From the NCBI RefSeq assembly GCF_000335475.2, contig NZ_ANAH02000024.1, positions 62,001 through 126,000 on the forward strand: DNA of 64,000 nucleotides. The letters run 5' to 3'. Position numbers and translations under genes: made by a program. Positions 42,866-51,203 of this stretch are shown one piece after another (the first letter of the stretch is position 1; each line of letters begins with the position of its first letter). Source of the stretch: Cystobacter fuscus DSM 2262 (lineage in GTDB: Bacteria > Myxococcota > Myxococcia > Myxococcales > Myxococcaceae). Under the pieces are notes generated by a model, which saw nothing but the letters and a program-made list of their open reading frames with translations, did no database searches and was not told where the DNA came from.

Positions 42866-43911
42866 GACACCCCGGACTCGATGGAGCCAAGGGACGCGAG
42901 GGCCCGCTCCCGCTCCGCCGCGAGCCGAAAGCCGGCCTCGCCGAACGCGCTCCACTGGGAGAGCAGGAGCTGGGCCGCGTCGTAGTCATCGTCGAAGAAG
43001 CGCACGGCACGGTGCTCGGCATCCCAGCGGGCGAGCCGGGCGAGGCTCCGAAGCCAGGCGCCCGCGGCCCGGGAGGCCTCGGCACGGGCGCGCAGCGAGG
43101 CGAGCGGGGAGAGTCCTTCCACCCAAAGTGTGGCGGGGCGTTCCACCAGCCCCCTGCCCGCCTCCAGCAGGAAGCCGGCGAGCTCCCTCCGCCGGGCGGC
43201 CTCGAGCGCATCCAGGAAGGCGGAGAGCACCACCTCCTGAGCCGAGCCGAGTGCCACCATGTCCGCGGGCTCGGAGACACGGCGCTTGGACTCCTCGAGG
43301 CGGAGCCAGCGGCGGGCGAGGTCCGCCTGCAAGGCCTCGAGCACGAGTCCCTCCTGTGCGAGCAGCGGCGTGAAGGCCGAGGCGTCGAAGCCGGGCGGAG
43401 GCGCGCCGAGCAGCTCGGGAAAGCCGAGCCGGCAGAGCGCCGAGTGCCGGAAGAGGGGCTGGGCGCCCACGGAAGGCCCACAGGGCGTGCCCGCCACGAG
43501 GTGACAGCAGAGGTAGAGGAAGAGCTCGTCGGCGAGCGTGAGGGGCGTCTCCACCTCGAGCGGCTCGCAGTCGAGCCGTCCGAGGGGCTGGGAGGTGAGC
43601 CACTGAAGGGCCCGCACACAGGCGGACGAGAAGTGCAGCGGAGGGGCGGCGTGCCGTTGCCACAGCCGGCCCTCCACGCCCTGTCCCTCGTGGAGGTGAC
43701 GCCGCCGCCGCCAGCCCCCGCGCCGGACGAGGGCGAGGACGATGCCCTTGGCGAGCAGGTCGCGCAGCACCTGGAGCGCGCTTGGGCCGAGCTTCGGGGG
43801 AACGGCGCGGCGGGTGAGCAGGAGGTCCTCGACGGAGGCGTACTGCCCCGAGTCCACGATGGCGCGGCCGAGGGAGAGCAGGGCGTATTCGCTGGGGGAG
43901 ACGGACATCAT
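42862..43911 (-). CDS. Unknown helical protein in the ternary operon
   Basis: 349 residues, mainly Leu/Ala-rich helices (for example SEYALLSLGRAIVDSGQYAS, ELFLYLCCHLVAG, VVLSAFLDALEAARRRELAGF). No signal, membrane segment or enzyme motif is visible. The ATG at 43911 overlaps the radical SAM stop (ATGA); a second ATG directly follows at 43908. It ends in an ATGA overlap with the membrane protein. It is probably a system-specific subunit. I do not recognise a family. Confidence 0.65.
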   Translation of the reverse strand: MMSVSPSEYALLSLGRAIVDSGQYASVEDLLLTRRAVPPKLGPSALQVLRDLLAKGIVLALVRRGGWRRRRHLHEGQGVEGRLWQRHAAPPLHFSSACVRALQWLTSQPLGRLDCEPLEVETPLTLADELFLYLCCHLVAGTPCGPSVGAQPLFRHSALCRLGFPELLGAPPPGFDASAFTPLLAQEGLVLEALQADLARRWLRLEESKRRVSEPADMVALGSAQEVVLSAFLDALEAARRRELAGFLLEAGRGLVERPATLWVEGLSPLASLRARAEASRAAGAWLRSLARLARWDAEHRAVRFFDDDYDAAQLLLSQWSAFGEAGFRLAAERERALASLGSIESGVS

Positions 43912-44510
43912 GGCCGCAGCCGGTTGGCGAGCTCGGGCCAGCCGTTGATGACGAGCTTGCCGTCCACGAAGTGGATTTCGGCGGTATTGGGAGCGGAGAA
44001 CCGGGGGTCGTCCGGCGAGTAGCGGGGGGTGAGGAAGTGCAGGACCTGGTTGCGCGAACCAATCCAACGGCGGCGCGTGTCCGGCTGGTCCTTCTCGTAG
44101 CGGCCGTCGACGAGCAGGTCGACGGTGGAGAGGAGCCGGTCCACCTCCGGATTCGACTGGGCGCGCAGCTCGGCGAGGGTGTAGCCGCTGAAGATCATGA
44201 TGGAGAGACCGGCCTCGCGCAGGCGCTCGCACAGGGCGGCGGCGGGACCGGGCTGGGCGAAGGGCTCACCTCCGAGGAGGCTGAAGCCCTCGATGTCCGG
44301 GGTGGCGAGGATGCGCCGGGCGAGCTCCTCGACGGTGACGAGGGGGCCGCGATCGGGGGCGAACATCTCCGGGTTGCAGCACCCCGGGCAGCGCAGGGGG
44401 CAGCCCTGGAGCCAGAGGGCGAAGCGGTGACCGGGGCCCTCCGCCTCGGTGCGGGGGACGAACTGGGCCACCCGGAGGGCGGGATCTGGAGGCCGCGGGA
44501 CTTCGGTCAT
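43908..44510 (-). CDS. Single-cluster radical SAM protein (NrdG/PflA-like activase)
   Basis: 200 residues. GCPLRCPGC supplies Cys37, Cys41 and Cys44 of the CxxxCxxC cluster motif. FSLLGGEPFAQP is the SAM-binding GGEP segment, and FSGYTLAELR and VDLLVDGRYE are typical of glycyl-radical activases. GGGGG lies six to ten bases before the ATG at 44510. It is the first gene of the nine-gene overlapping operon. No glycyl-radical enzyme (NrdD, PFL type) is encoded anywhere in the window, so its partner is probably another protein of this system. Confidence 0.88.
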   Translation of the reverse strand: MTEVPRPPDPALRVAQFVPRTEAEGPGHRFALWLQGCPLRCPGCCNPEMFAPDRGPLVTVEELARRILATPDIEGFSLLGGEPFAQPGPAAALCERLREAGLSIMIFSGYTLAELRAQSNPEVDRLLSTVDLLVDGRYEKDQPDTRRRWIGSRNQVLHFLTPRYSPDDPRFSAPNTAEIHFVDGKLVINGWPELANRLRP

Positions 44511-44556
44511 GGATGCCCCCAGCATGCCAGCCCGGAGGCCGCCAGACGAGGGCACC

Positions 44557-45180
44557 TCACTCGGACCAGAGCAGCGGCAGCTCGAACTCGATGGCCTCGA
44601 ACGGCTCGGCCCTCACCCGCTCCTCTCCCGAGAAGGACTGAGCGAGCACCCACTGGCCCTCCGTCCGCCGGTAGATGTCCAGCGTGCGGGCCAGCGGCTC
44701 CACCAGCCACAGGTGCCTCACCCCTTCCCGAGCGTAGATGCGCATCTTCGGGCCCTTGTCCCGGCTGCGCGTGCGGTCAGAAAGAATTTCGCACGCCCAA
44801 TCCGGGGCCAGGCCGTAGTGCGCCGGAGCATCGGCGCCACCAACGGCACGCGGCAGTCGCTCACGCGTCCACCCGGCCAGGTCCGGCACGAGCTTGTCCG
44901 GGCGCGGACCGAGGTGCAGTTGCGGCTCATTGAGGATGACCCATCCCCCCGGCCCTCCCCTGCCAAACTTGAAGGGCCCTCCAATGAGGATGCCCAGGTT
45001 CGACGCCACGTTGGCGTGAGGACGGGCCGGACGCGGACTGAGGTGCAGCACCCCCTCCAGGATCTCCGCCACCATCTCCTCGGGAGCCGCCTGGAAGGCC
45101 GCCTCCACGGACGGGTCGTTGGGTTCGGTGGACTCGGAGTCGGGAGGGCGACGAGTGACCATGAGAGAAGAGTTTCGCAT
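44557..45180 (-). CDS. Uma2 family (PD-(D/E)XK-like) protein, copy 1
   Basis: 207 residues. Uma2/DUF820 motifs include KLVPDLAGWTRERLP, APDWACEILSDRTRSRDKGPKMRIYAREGVRHLWLVEP, and a terminal IEFELPLLWSE. The Asp, Glu and Lys of the restriction-endonuclease-like core are present. The ATG at 45180 has GAGAGGG upstream. The gene is a near-identical copy of 45917-46540. It ends 46 bases before the radical SAM gene on the same strand and could share a promoter with it. Biochemical function of the family is not settled; nuclease activity is predicted from the fold. Confidence 0.88.
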   Translation of the reverse strand: MRNSSLMVTRRPPDSESTEPNDPSVEAAFQAAPEEMVAEILEGVLHLSPRPARPHANVASNLGILIGGPFKFGRGGPGGWVILNEPQLHLGPRPDKLVPDLAGWTRERLPRAVGGADAPAHYGLAPDWACEILSDRTRSRDKGPKMRIYAREGVRHLWLVEPLARTLDIYRRTEGQWVLAQSFSGEERVRAEPFEAIEFELPLLWSE

Positions 45181-45259
45181 GGCCCTCTCACGGTGCAACG
45201 TCGGGACCATTGAAGGACGAGGCGGAAGACATGCCAGCCCGGACATAAACTCCCACTTC

Positions 45260-45901
45260 ATGACGACGCCTGTCGGCCCCCTCGCCACCAGACCTCCCTA
45301 CCTCTTGCGAACGCCCCGCCTCGTCTTGCGCTGCATGGAGCCCTCCGACGCCGCGCTCCGCAAGGACGCGGTGGACTCCAGCGGAGCGTTCCTCAAGCAC
45401 TTCTTCCCGCCCACTCCCGAGGGACACATGTCCCTGGACGCCCACGCCGCGCAGATCCGCAAGCTCCGGGCCAGCTTCGATCTGGATCAGGATCGCGCCC
45501 ATGGAGCCTTCGAACCGGAAACCGGCAGGATGATTGGCGAGGGCGGACTGATCACGCGCGCTGGCATCGAAGCGCTCGAGATCGGCTACTGGTTCCGCCG
45601 CGACGCGACGGGCCAGGGCCTCGCCACGGAGATGGCCTCGGCGCTGGTCAAGACCGCCTTCGAATTCGACAAGGTGAAACGCATGGACCTGTTCTGCGCG
45701 CCAGACAACGAGCGGAGCGCGGCGATGGCCCGTCGGCTGGGCTTCACCTTCGAGGGACGACTGCGTGACCGGCAGCTCGCGCCGCACCACCCGCGCGGCG
45801 ACCTGCTGAGCTTCACCCTCCTGGCCTCCGAGTACCCCCAGACCCGGGCCCATCAACTCCCGCTCGAGGCCTTCGACTTCCTCGGACGGCGGCTCACCTG
45901 A
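45260..45901 (+). CDS. GNAT family N-acetyltransferase (RimJ/RimL type)
   Basis: 213 residues. LRTPRLVLRCMEPSDAA opens the GNAT_3 (RimJ/RimL) fold. YWFRRDATGQGLATEMASALVKTAF carries the acetyl-CoA pyrophosphate-binding loop (R-x-x-G-x-G/A equivalent), and APDNERSAAMARRLGFTFEGRLRD is the conserved C-terminal segment. The gene sits between the two Uma2 copies, opposite in strand. It acetylates a small molecule or protein N-terminus; the substrate cannot be predicted. Confidence 0.9.
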   Translation: MTTPVGPLATRPPYLLRTPRLVLRCMEPSDAALRKDAVDSSGAFLKHFFPPTPEGHMSLDAHAAQIRKLRASFDLDQDRAHGAFEPETGRMIGEGGLITRAGIEALEIGYWFRRDATGQGLATEMASALVKTAFEFDKVKRMDLFCAPDNERSAAMARRLGFTFEGRLRDRQLAPHHPRGDLLSFTLLASEYPQTRAHQLPLEAFDFLGRRLT

Positions 45902-45916
45902 GCCACGTCCCGCGAC

Positions 45917-46540
45917 TCACTCGGACCAGAGCAGCGGCAGCTCGAACTCGATGGCCTCGAACGGAGCAGCCCTCACCCGCTCCTCTCCCGCCAGGGACTG
46001 GGCGAGCACCCACTGGCCCTCGGCGAGCCGGTAGATGTCCAGTGTGCGGGCCAGCGGCTCCACCAGCCACAGGTGCCGCACTCCTTCCCGGGCGTAGATG
46101 CGCATCTTCGCGCCCTTGTCCCGGCCGCGCGTGCGGTCAGAAAGAATCTCGCAGGCCCAATCCGGCGCCAGGCCGTAGTGGGCCGGAGCGTCGTCTCCGC
46201 CGACGGCACGCGGCAGTCGCTCGCGCGTCCACCCGGCCAGGTCCGGCACGAGCTTGTCCGGGCGTGGGCCGAGGTGCAGCTCCGGCTCATCGAGGACGAC
46301 CCATCCTCCCGGCCCTCCCCTGCCAAACTTGAAGGGCGCGATGAGGAGGCCCCCCAGATTCGACGCCACGTTGGCGTGGGGACGGGCCGGACGCGGGCTG
46401 AGGTGCAGCACGCCCTCCAGGATCTCCGCCACCATCTCCTCGGGAGCCGCCTGGAAGGCCGCCTCCACGGACGGGTCGTTGGGTTCAGTGGACTCGGCTT
46501 CAGGCGGGCGACGAGTGACCATGAGAGAAGAGTTTCGCAT
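45917..46540 (-). CDS. Uma2 family (PD-(D/E)XK-like) protein, copy 2
   Basis: 207 residues, same start and end sequence as copy 1, with scattered substitutions (for example GGLLIAPF for GILIGGPF, and RGRDKGAK for RSRDKGPK). Catalytic-core Asp, Glu and Lys are kept, so both copies look functional. GAGGGTC precedes the ATG at 46540. It stops 15 bases after the convergent acetyltransferase gene. Confidence 0.88.
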   Translation of the reverse strand: MRNSSLMVTRRPPEAESTEPNDPSVEAAFQAAPEEMVAEILEGVLHLSPRPARPHANVASNLGGLLIAPFKFGRGGPGGWVVLDEPELHLGPRPDKLVPDLAGWTRERLPRAVGGDDAPAHYGLAPDWACEILSDRTRGRDKGAKMRIYAREGVRHLWLVEPLARTLDIYRLAEGQWVLAQSLAGEERVRAAPFEAIEFELPLLWSE

Positions 46541-46649
46541 GACCCTCGCGTACTGCAACGACAGAGCCATCGTCTGGTAGAGGGACGCCCCCTCGTACGA
46601 CGGGGAGGGTCGGATTGACGGAGGAGGCACTCGGGCATCTGCTGGACGC

Positions 46650-47966
46650 ATGTCCGAGCCCACTCCTCCCGCGCCGCTCTCCGGAGCCCACGCCCGCCCG
46701 GTGGACGTCTCCGAGCGAGTGCTCCTCCTGGACGTATTGCGAGGCTTCGCGCTGTGCGGCGTCTTCGTCTCCAACAGCTTCTCCTGGTTCAGCGGCCGTG
46801 CCCTCCTGACACGCGAGCAGACCCAGGCGCTGTCGGCGCCTCCGCTCGAGGCCGTCGTCACCGCGCTCTACTACTTCTTCGTCAACCAGAAGTTCGTCGT
46901 CCTCTTCTCCTTCCTCTTCGGGCTGGGCTTCTCCATCCAGCTCACGCGCGCCGAGGCCCGAGGCGTCCCCATCGTCCCCCTGTACTCGCGGCGGCTGCTG
47001 GTGCTGCTGGGCATCGGCGTGACGCACCTGTTCGCGCTCTGGGTGGGCGACGTGCTCTCCACCTACGCCCTGGTGGGCTTCGCGCTGCTGCTCTTCCGCC
47101 GGAGCTCGGATCGGGCGGTGCTCACCTGGGCGCTGATGCTGATCGGAGGAGTGCCGCTGCTCGTCTCCGCCCTCCAGCACTTCGGCCCCCTCCTGATGGA
47201 CGGCACCCAGGCGGCGGCCGAGGCGGCGAAGGCCAGCGAAGCACAAGAGGCCCAGGCGCGGACTCGCTTCCTGGAGGGACTCTCCAGCGGCTCCTTCCGG
47301 ATGGCCCGGGAGGCGAACGCTCAATACGCCGTCTTCATCCTCCCTCAGCTCAAACGGCTGCTCTGGATGAGCGTCACCCTGGGCCGCTTCCTGCTGGGCC
47401 TGCTCGCGGGGCGACACCTGTTGCTCCAGGACGTGGAGCGCCACCGGGCCTTGCACCGCCGGCTGCTCGTCTGGGGAGGAGCGGTGGGCCTGCTGGGCAA
47501 CGGCACCTGGCTGGTGGTGCAGCGCCTGCGCATCGCGGGGGTCGTGGATCCGGCGAAGGACCACTGGATGTTCGCCCTGCCCACCCTCCAGGAACTGGGC
47601 TTCCTGGGTCTGGCCGCGGTGTACGTGGCCGCCTTCGCCCTGCTCTTCCAGCGCGAACATTGGTGGAAGGTGCAGGAGGTGCTCGCACCGGTGGGCCGCA
47701 TGGCGCTCACGAACTACCTGCTGCAGACCGTGGTGAGCCTGTGCATCTATGACGGCTGGGGACTGAGCCTCGTCGGCCGGATGCCGCCGTCGCGCTGCGT
47801 GGCGCTCACGCTCACCCTCTTCGCGCTCCAGGTGCCCCTCAGCCAGTGGTGGCTGTCACGCTTCCGCTTCGGCCCGGCCGAGTGGTTGTGGCGCTCGCTC
47901 ACCTACGGACGGGCACAGCCCATGCGTCTGGCCCCCCGGAGCACCGTGGAGCCCTCGGTGGGCTGA
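46650..47966 (+). CDS. DUF418 family membrane protein
   Basis: 438 residues with about nine or ten membrane helices. ERVLLLDVLRGFALCGVFVSN at the start and a DUF418-type C-terminal half (VGRMALTNYLLQTVVSLCIYDGWG, GPAEWLWRSLTYGR) define the YeiB/DUF418 family. An inner-membrane protein of uncertain function, distantly related to acyltransferase-like membrane enzymes. It stands divergent from the second Uma2 gene across about 110 bases. Confidence 0.9.
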   Translation: MSEPTPPAPLSGAHARPVDVSERVLLLDVLRGFALCGVFVSNSFSWFSGRALLTREQTQALSAPPLEAVVTALYYFFVNQKFVVLFSFLFGLGFSIQLTRAEARGVPIVPLYSRRLLVLLGIGVTHLFALWVGDVLSTYALVGFALLLFRRSSDRAVLTWALMLIGGVPLLVSALQHFGPLLMDGTQAAAEAAKASEAQEAQARTRFLEGLSSGSFRMAREANAQYAVFILPQLKRLLWMSVTLGRFLLGLLAGRHLLLQDVERHRALHRRLLVWGGAVGLLGNGTWLVVQRLRIAGVVDPAKDHWMFALPTLQELGFLGLAAVYVAAFALLFQREHWWKVQEVLAPVGRMALTNYLLQTVVSLCIYDGWGLSLVGRMPPSRCVALTLTLFALQVPLSQWWLSRFRFGPAEWLWRSLTYGRAQPMRLAPRSTVEPSVG

Positions 47967-47975
47967 TGCGCGAAC

Positions 47976-48362
47976 TCAGCCGCCCTGGACCATCATGATG
48001 AGGTTGCCGCACGTGTCCTCGAAGGACACGACGGTGACCGGCCCCATCTTCTTCGGCTCGCCACGGAACACCACGCCCAGCTTCGACATCCGCTCGTACT
48101 CCGCCTGACAGTCATCGACGGCGAACGACGTCAGGGGAATCCCCGCGTCGAACAGGGCCTTCTGGTAGACCCTGGCGGGGGGAAAGCCCATCGGCTCGAG
48201 CAGCAGTTGGGTGCCCTCCGGGGCCTGGGGCGACACGACGGTCAGCCACCGGTGCTCGCCCATCGGCTGGTCCACCTTCGTCACGAAGCCCAGGACCTCC
48301 GTGTAGAACTTCAGGGCCTTGGCCTGATTATCCACCACCACGCTCGTCAGGTTGATCCGCAT
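47976..48362 (-). CDS. VOC (glyoxalase/bleomycin-resistance) superfamily protein
   Basis: 128 residues, a typical single VOC protein with two beta-alpha-beta-beta-beta units: LTSVVVDNQAKALKFYTEVLGF and a C-terminal VVSFEDTCGNLIMMVQ with the metal-binding Glu/Asp region. GGAG precedes the ATG at 48362. Likely a metal-dependent lyase, dioxygenase or resistance-type binding protein; the substrate is unknown. It converges with the DUF418 gene with a 9-base gap. Confidence 0.88.
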   Translation of the reverse strand: MRINLTSVVVDNQAKALKFYTEVLGFVTKVDQPMGEHRWLTVVSPQAPEGTQLLLEPMGFPPARVYQKALFDAGIPLTSFAVDDCQAEYERMSKLGVVFRGEPKKMGPVTVVSFEDTCGNLIMMVQGG

Positions 48363-48428
48363 CGACGTCTCCAGGAAACCCACGCCGCGCGCGAAGGACC
48401 GCGCGCGGGGTGTTGGAGTCTCACACGC

Positions 48429-49043
48429 TCACAGGGTGACATTCACCTGGAACTCGCCGCCGGTGGAGGACTTCGCGGTTCCCGTGACGGTGGTGCTGCC
48501 GGCCTTGCGGCGCACCTTGCCGGTTCCATCGTCCTCGATCTGCCCGGACAGGCTCAGGTTCAGCGTGACCTCTCCCTCGATGTCTCCGGTCATCTGGAAG
48601 GAGCCCACGAGCGTGCCCGTGAAGGTGCCGTTGGGGATGTCACGCAGCGAGAGGGTCAACGCCGGCTGGGCCGCCGCGTCGGTGGTCGTCTGGTAGGTGA
48701 TCTCCACCGGCGCCTCCTCCTCGGCGACGGTGACCTCGCCGTCGGTGTAACCCTTCATCCCGACGCGCAGCCGCATCCCCTTGTTCGCCGACGAGCCCTG
48801 GTCCACCTGCCCGGTGATGTCCAGGGTGCCCCCGGCGTCTCCAGTGGTCGACTGGGGCGGGATGTTGGCGCTCGAGGCGGCGTTGAAGCCGGCGAAGCCG
48901 AGTTGGAGGGACTTCTCGACGGATTTGTCCAACCCGAGGTACGCGCGGCGGGCCTGCTCATCGGAGCTGATCTCGTCGCTACAGGCGGACAGGAGGGCCG
49001 TGACGGAGAGGACGGCGAGGACACGAAGGGAGGGAAGGTGCAT
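48429..49043 (-). CDS. Predicted lipoprotein, beta-rich
   Basis: 204 residues. The signal peptide ends LSVTALLSAC (lipidated Cys21). The mature part is Gly/Thr/Ser-rich with regular beta strands (GTFTGTLVGSFQMTGDIEGEVTLNLSLSGQIEDDG). No named family. AGGGGCC directly precedes the ATG at 49043. Probably attached to the outer membrane; function unknown. Confidence 0.75.
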   Translation of the reverse strand: MHLPSLRVLAVLSVTALLSACSDEISSDEQARRAYLGLDKSVEKSLQLGFAGFNAASSANIPPQSTTGDAGGTLDITGQVDQGSSANKGMRLRVGMKGYTDGEVTVAEEEAPVEITYQTTTDAAAQPALTLSLRDIPNGTFTGTLVGSFQMTGDIEGEVTLNLSLSGQIEDDGTGKVRRKAGSTTVTGTAKSSTGGEFQVNVTL

Positions 49044-49397
49044 GGCCCCTATGTACTCCGACTCCTTGGAGGCACACGACCCTCCGGCCTGGCAGTGGGA
49101 GGAACCACACTCCTGGAAGCCTTGCTGCCACGTTCCAGTCATCACTCGCGGGGCGCAATCCGGGGTCGGAGCAGACCTCTCGTGTCTGAACTCACGACAG
49201 GCGGTGAACGGGACCTGAAACCGCCGTTTCTCGATGGGTTCGGCGGGCCGGGTGCAAAGCCCATTTACACGTCCGCGCACGGTCGATGCCGCCCCCATGC
49301 GCCAGTGCGCTTTCCAAGAAAGGGAGAGCCCCTCGAAACAACGCGGAGCCGTGGATCCGGCACGTATCCTGCTCCGCCATTTCCCGAGGAGATTCCC
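49044..49397. other. 354-base divergent intergenic region
   Basis: It lies between two divergently transcribed genes and must hold both promoters. I see no convincing promoter boxes, repeats or small gene. A ribosome site (CCGAGGAGATTCCC) sits at its right end. Confidence 0.5.
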
Positions 49398-51182
49398 ATG
49401 AAGATGAGCAGCTGGAGTTCCGTCGCCGTATGGCTCGCATGCGCCATGCCCGTGTGGGCGGCGGCCCCGAGAGAGAAGGAAGTATGGCTCACCATCGGCA
49501 CGGACGCGCTGGAGCCGGTACGTGGTGCCTTCCAGGCCAGGGGCATGACGCTGGCGGCGCCCACGTTCCAGAAGGGCGGCGTGGCGGTGCTGCGCGTGCG
49601 CGAGTCCCAGGTGGAACAACTGGCGCTGGCGATGCACGACGAGCTGCACCGGTGCGCGGGCTTCATCGCCCATGACACCCAGGGCGAGGCCTTCGCGGCG
49701 CTGGAGGCCAACAACGCGCCCCAGCCCGTGGCCCCGCTCCTCCACTACACCCTCAACAACGGCCCCTCGGTGCAGGCGCTGATGGACGAGGTGCGGGAGG
49801 TGGAGCTGCGCGACACCATCCAAGCGCTGTCCACCAACTGGACCAACCGCTACTACAACGTGCAGAACGGCGCGGACGCGTCCACCTGGCTCGAGAACAA
49901 GTGGAAGACGATCACCGCCGGGCGCCCGGACATCACGGTGGAGCTCTTCGCGCACACCTTCAAGCAGTCCTCCGTCATCGCCACCCTCCGGGGCACCACG
50001 CTGCCCGACGAGGTGGTGGTGCTCGGTGGGCACCTGGACTCCATCAACCAGAGCAACGCCACGACGGGCACGGCGCCGGGCGCGGATGACGACGCGTCGG
50101 GCGTGGCCTCCATCACCGAGGTGCTGCGCGTGGCGGTGCTCGAGGGCTACAAGCCGGCGCGCACCGTGAAGTTCATGGCGTACGCGGGCGAGGAGGCGGG
50201 ACTGCTCGGCTCCAAGGCCATCGCCAACTCGTTCAAGGCCAACGGGGTGAACGTGGTGGGCGTGTTGCAGTTGGACATGACCAACTACCAGGGCAACACC
50301 TTCGACTTCGGCCTCGTGTTGGACAGGACGAACGCGACCCTCAACACGCAGGTGCGCAACCTCATCTCCACGTACCAGCCGGAGCGGACCGTCGCCAACA
50401 TCATGTGCGGCTATGGCTGCTCGGACCATGCCTCGTGGACCAACGCGGGCTACCCGGCCGCGATGCCCTTCGAGGCCTCGCTGAGCACGATGAACCCGAC
50501 CATCCACGGCGCGCAGGACACCCTGGCGTTCCTGGGGGACACGGCGGAGAACTCGGTGAAGTTCGCGAAGCTGGGCGCCTCGTTCATGGCCGAGCTGGCC
50601 AAGGGCGCCACCGAGGGCAACACCCCGCCGCCCGTCGGTGTCGAGCCCGGGACGCTCCAGACCGCCGCCTTCGATGCGACGTACTGGGCGCCGGCGTGTT
50701 CGCAGGTGGGCTCGGGCTGCGACTCGGGCACGCTGCTCGACGGCCGCGGGGGCGTGGGCCCCGAGCAGAACCAGCCCAACACACTGCGCAAGGGCTGCGC
50801 GGATGGCGCCTCGGGCACCTACCACGCGGATGAGTCACTCGACCGGCTCCAGGTGAGCACCCTGGATGGGACGATCCTCTTCCCGGGCAAGACGGTGAAG
50901 ATCGAGGCGAGCGTGTACGCCTACTCCACCACGGAGGACAAGCTGGACCTGTACTACTCGGCGAGCGCCACCAACCCCTCGTGGCAGCTCATCGGCACGT
51001 ACAGCCCGAGCCACACCGGCGTCACCACCCTCTCCGCCACGTACACCCTGCCCGTGGGCGGCGTGCAGGCCATTCGCGCCAACTTCCGCCACGCCGGTCC
51101 CGACGGTGCCAACAGCGCCGCGCGGGTTTGCAGCGGCGGCGGGTACGACGACCGCGACGACCTGGTCTTCACGGTGCCGTGA
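49398..51182 (+). CDS. Secreted M28 family aminopeptidase
   Basis: 594 residues. A signal peptide (VAVWLACAMPVWAAA) is followed by a propeptide to about residue 130 and an M28 catalytic domain with its two-zinc ligands: GGHLDS (His), GADDDASG (bridging Asp), GEEAG (catalytic and ligand Glu), LDMTNY (Asp) and SDHASW (His). A C-terminal beta-sandwich of about 170 residues (FDATYWAPACSQ... DDLVFTVP) probably binds substrate or mediates export. GGAG precedes the ATG. It removes N-terminal residues from extracellular peptides, fitting the predatory, protein-degrading lifestyle of myxobacteria. Confidence 0.93.
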   Translation: MKMSSWSSVAVWLACAMPVWAAAPREKEVWLTIGTDALEPVRGAFQARGMTLAAPTFQKGGVAVLRVRESQVEQLALAMHDELHRCAGFIAHDTQGEAFAALEANNAPQPVAPLLHYTLNNGPSVQALMDEVREVELRDTIQALSTNWTNRYYNVQNGADASTWLENKWKTITAGRPDITVELFAHTFKQSSVIATLRGTTLPDEVVVLGGHLDSINQSNATTGTAPGADDDASGVASITEVLRVAVLEGYKPARTVKFMAYAGEEAGLLGSKAIANSFKANGVNVVGVLQLDMTNYQGNTFDFGLVLDRTNATLNTQVRNLISTYQPERTVANIMCGYGCSDHASWTNAGYPAAMPFEASLSTMNPTIHGAQDTLAFLGDTAENSVKFAKLGASFMAELAKGATEGNTPPPVGVEPGTLQTAAFDATYWAPACSQVGSGCDSGTLLDGRGGVGPEQNQPNTLRKGCADGASGTYHADESLDRLQVSTLDGTILFPGKTVKIEASVYAYSTTEDKLDLYYSASATNPSWQLIGTYSPSHTGVTTLSATYTLPVGGVQAIRANFRHAGPDGANSAARVCSGGGYDDRDDLVFTVP

Positions 51183-51203
51183 GGCCCCGCCCCCGGCGGC
51201 CGG

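Larger units (their letters stand above)
44557..46540. repeat. Two ~620-base direct repeats flanking the acetyltransferase gene
   Basis: Bases 44557-45180 and 45917-46540 are about 90% identical by eye along their full length and in the same orientation, with start points 1360 bases apart. Recombination between them would delete or duplicate the acetyltransferase gene. Confidence 0.85.
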
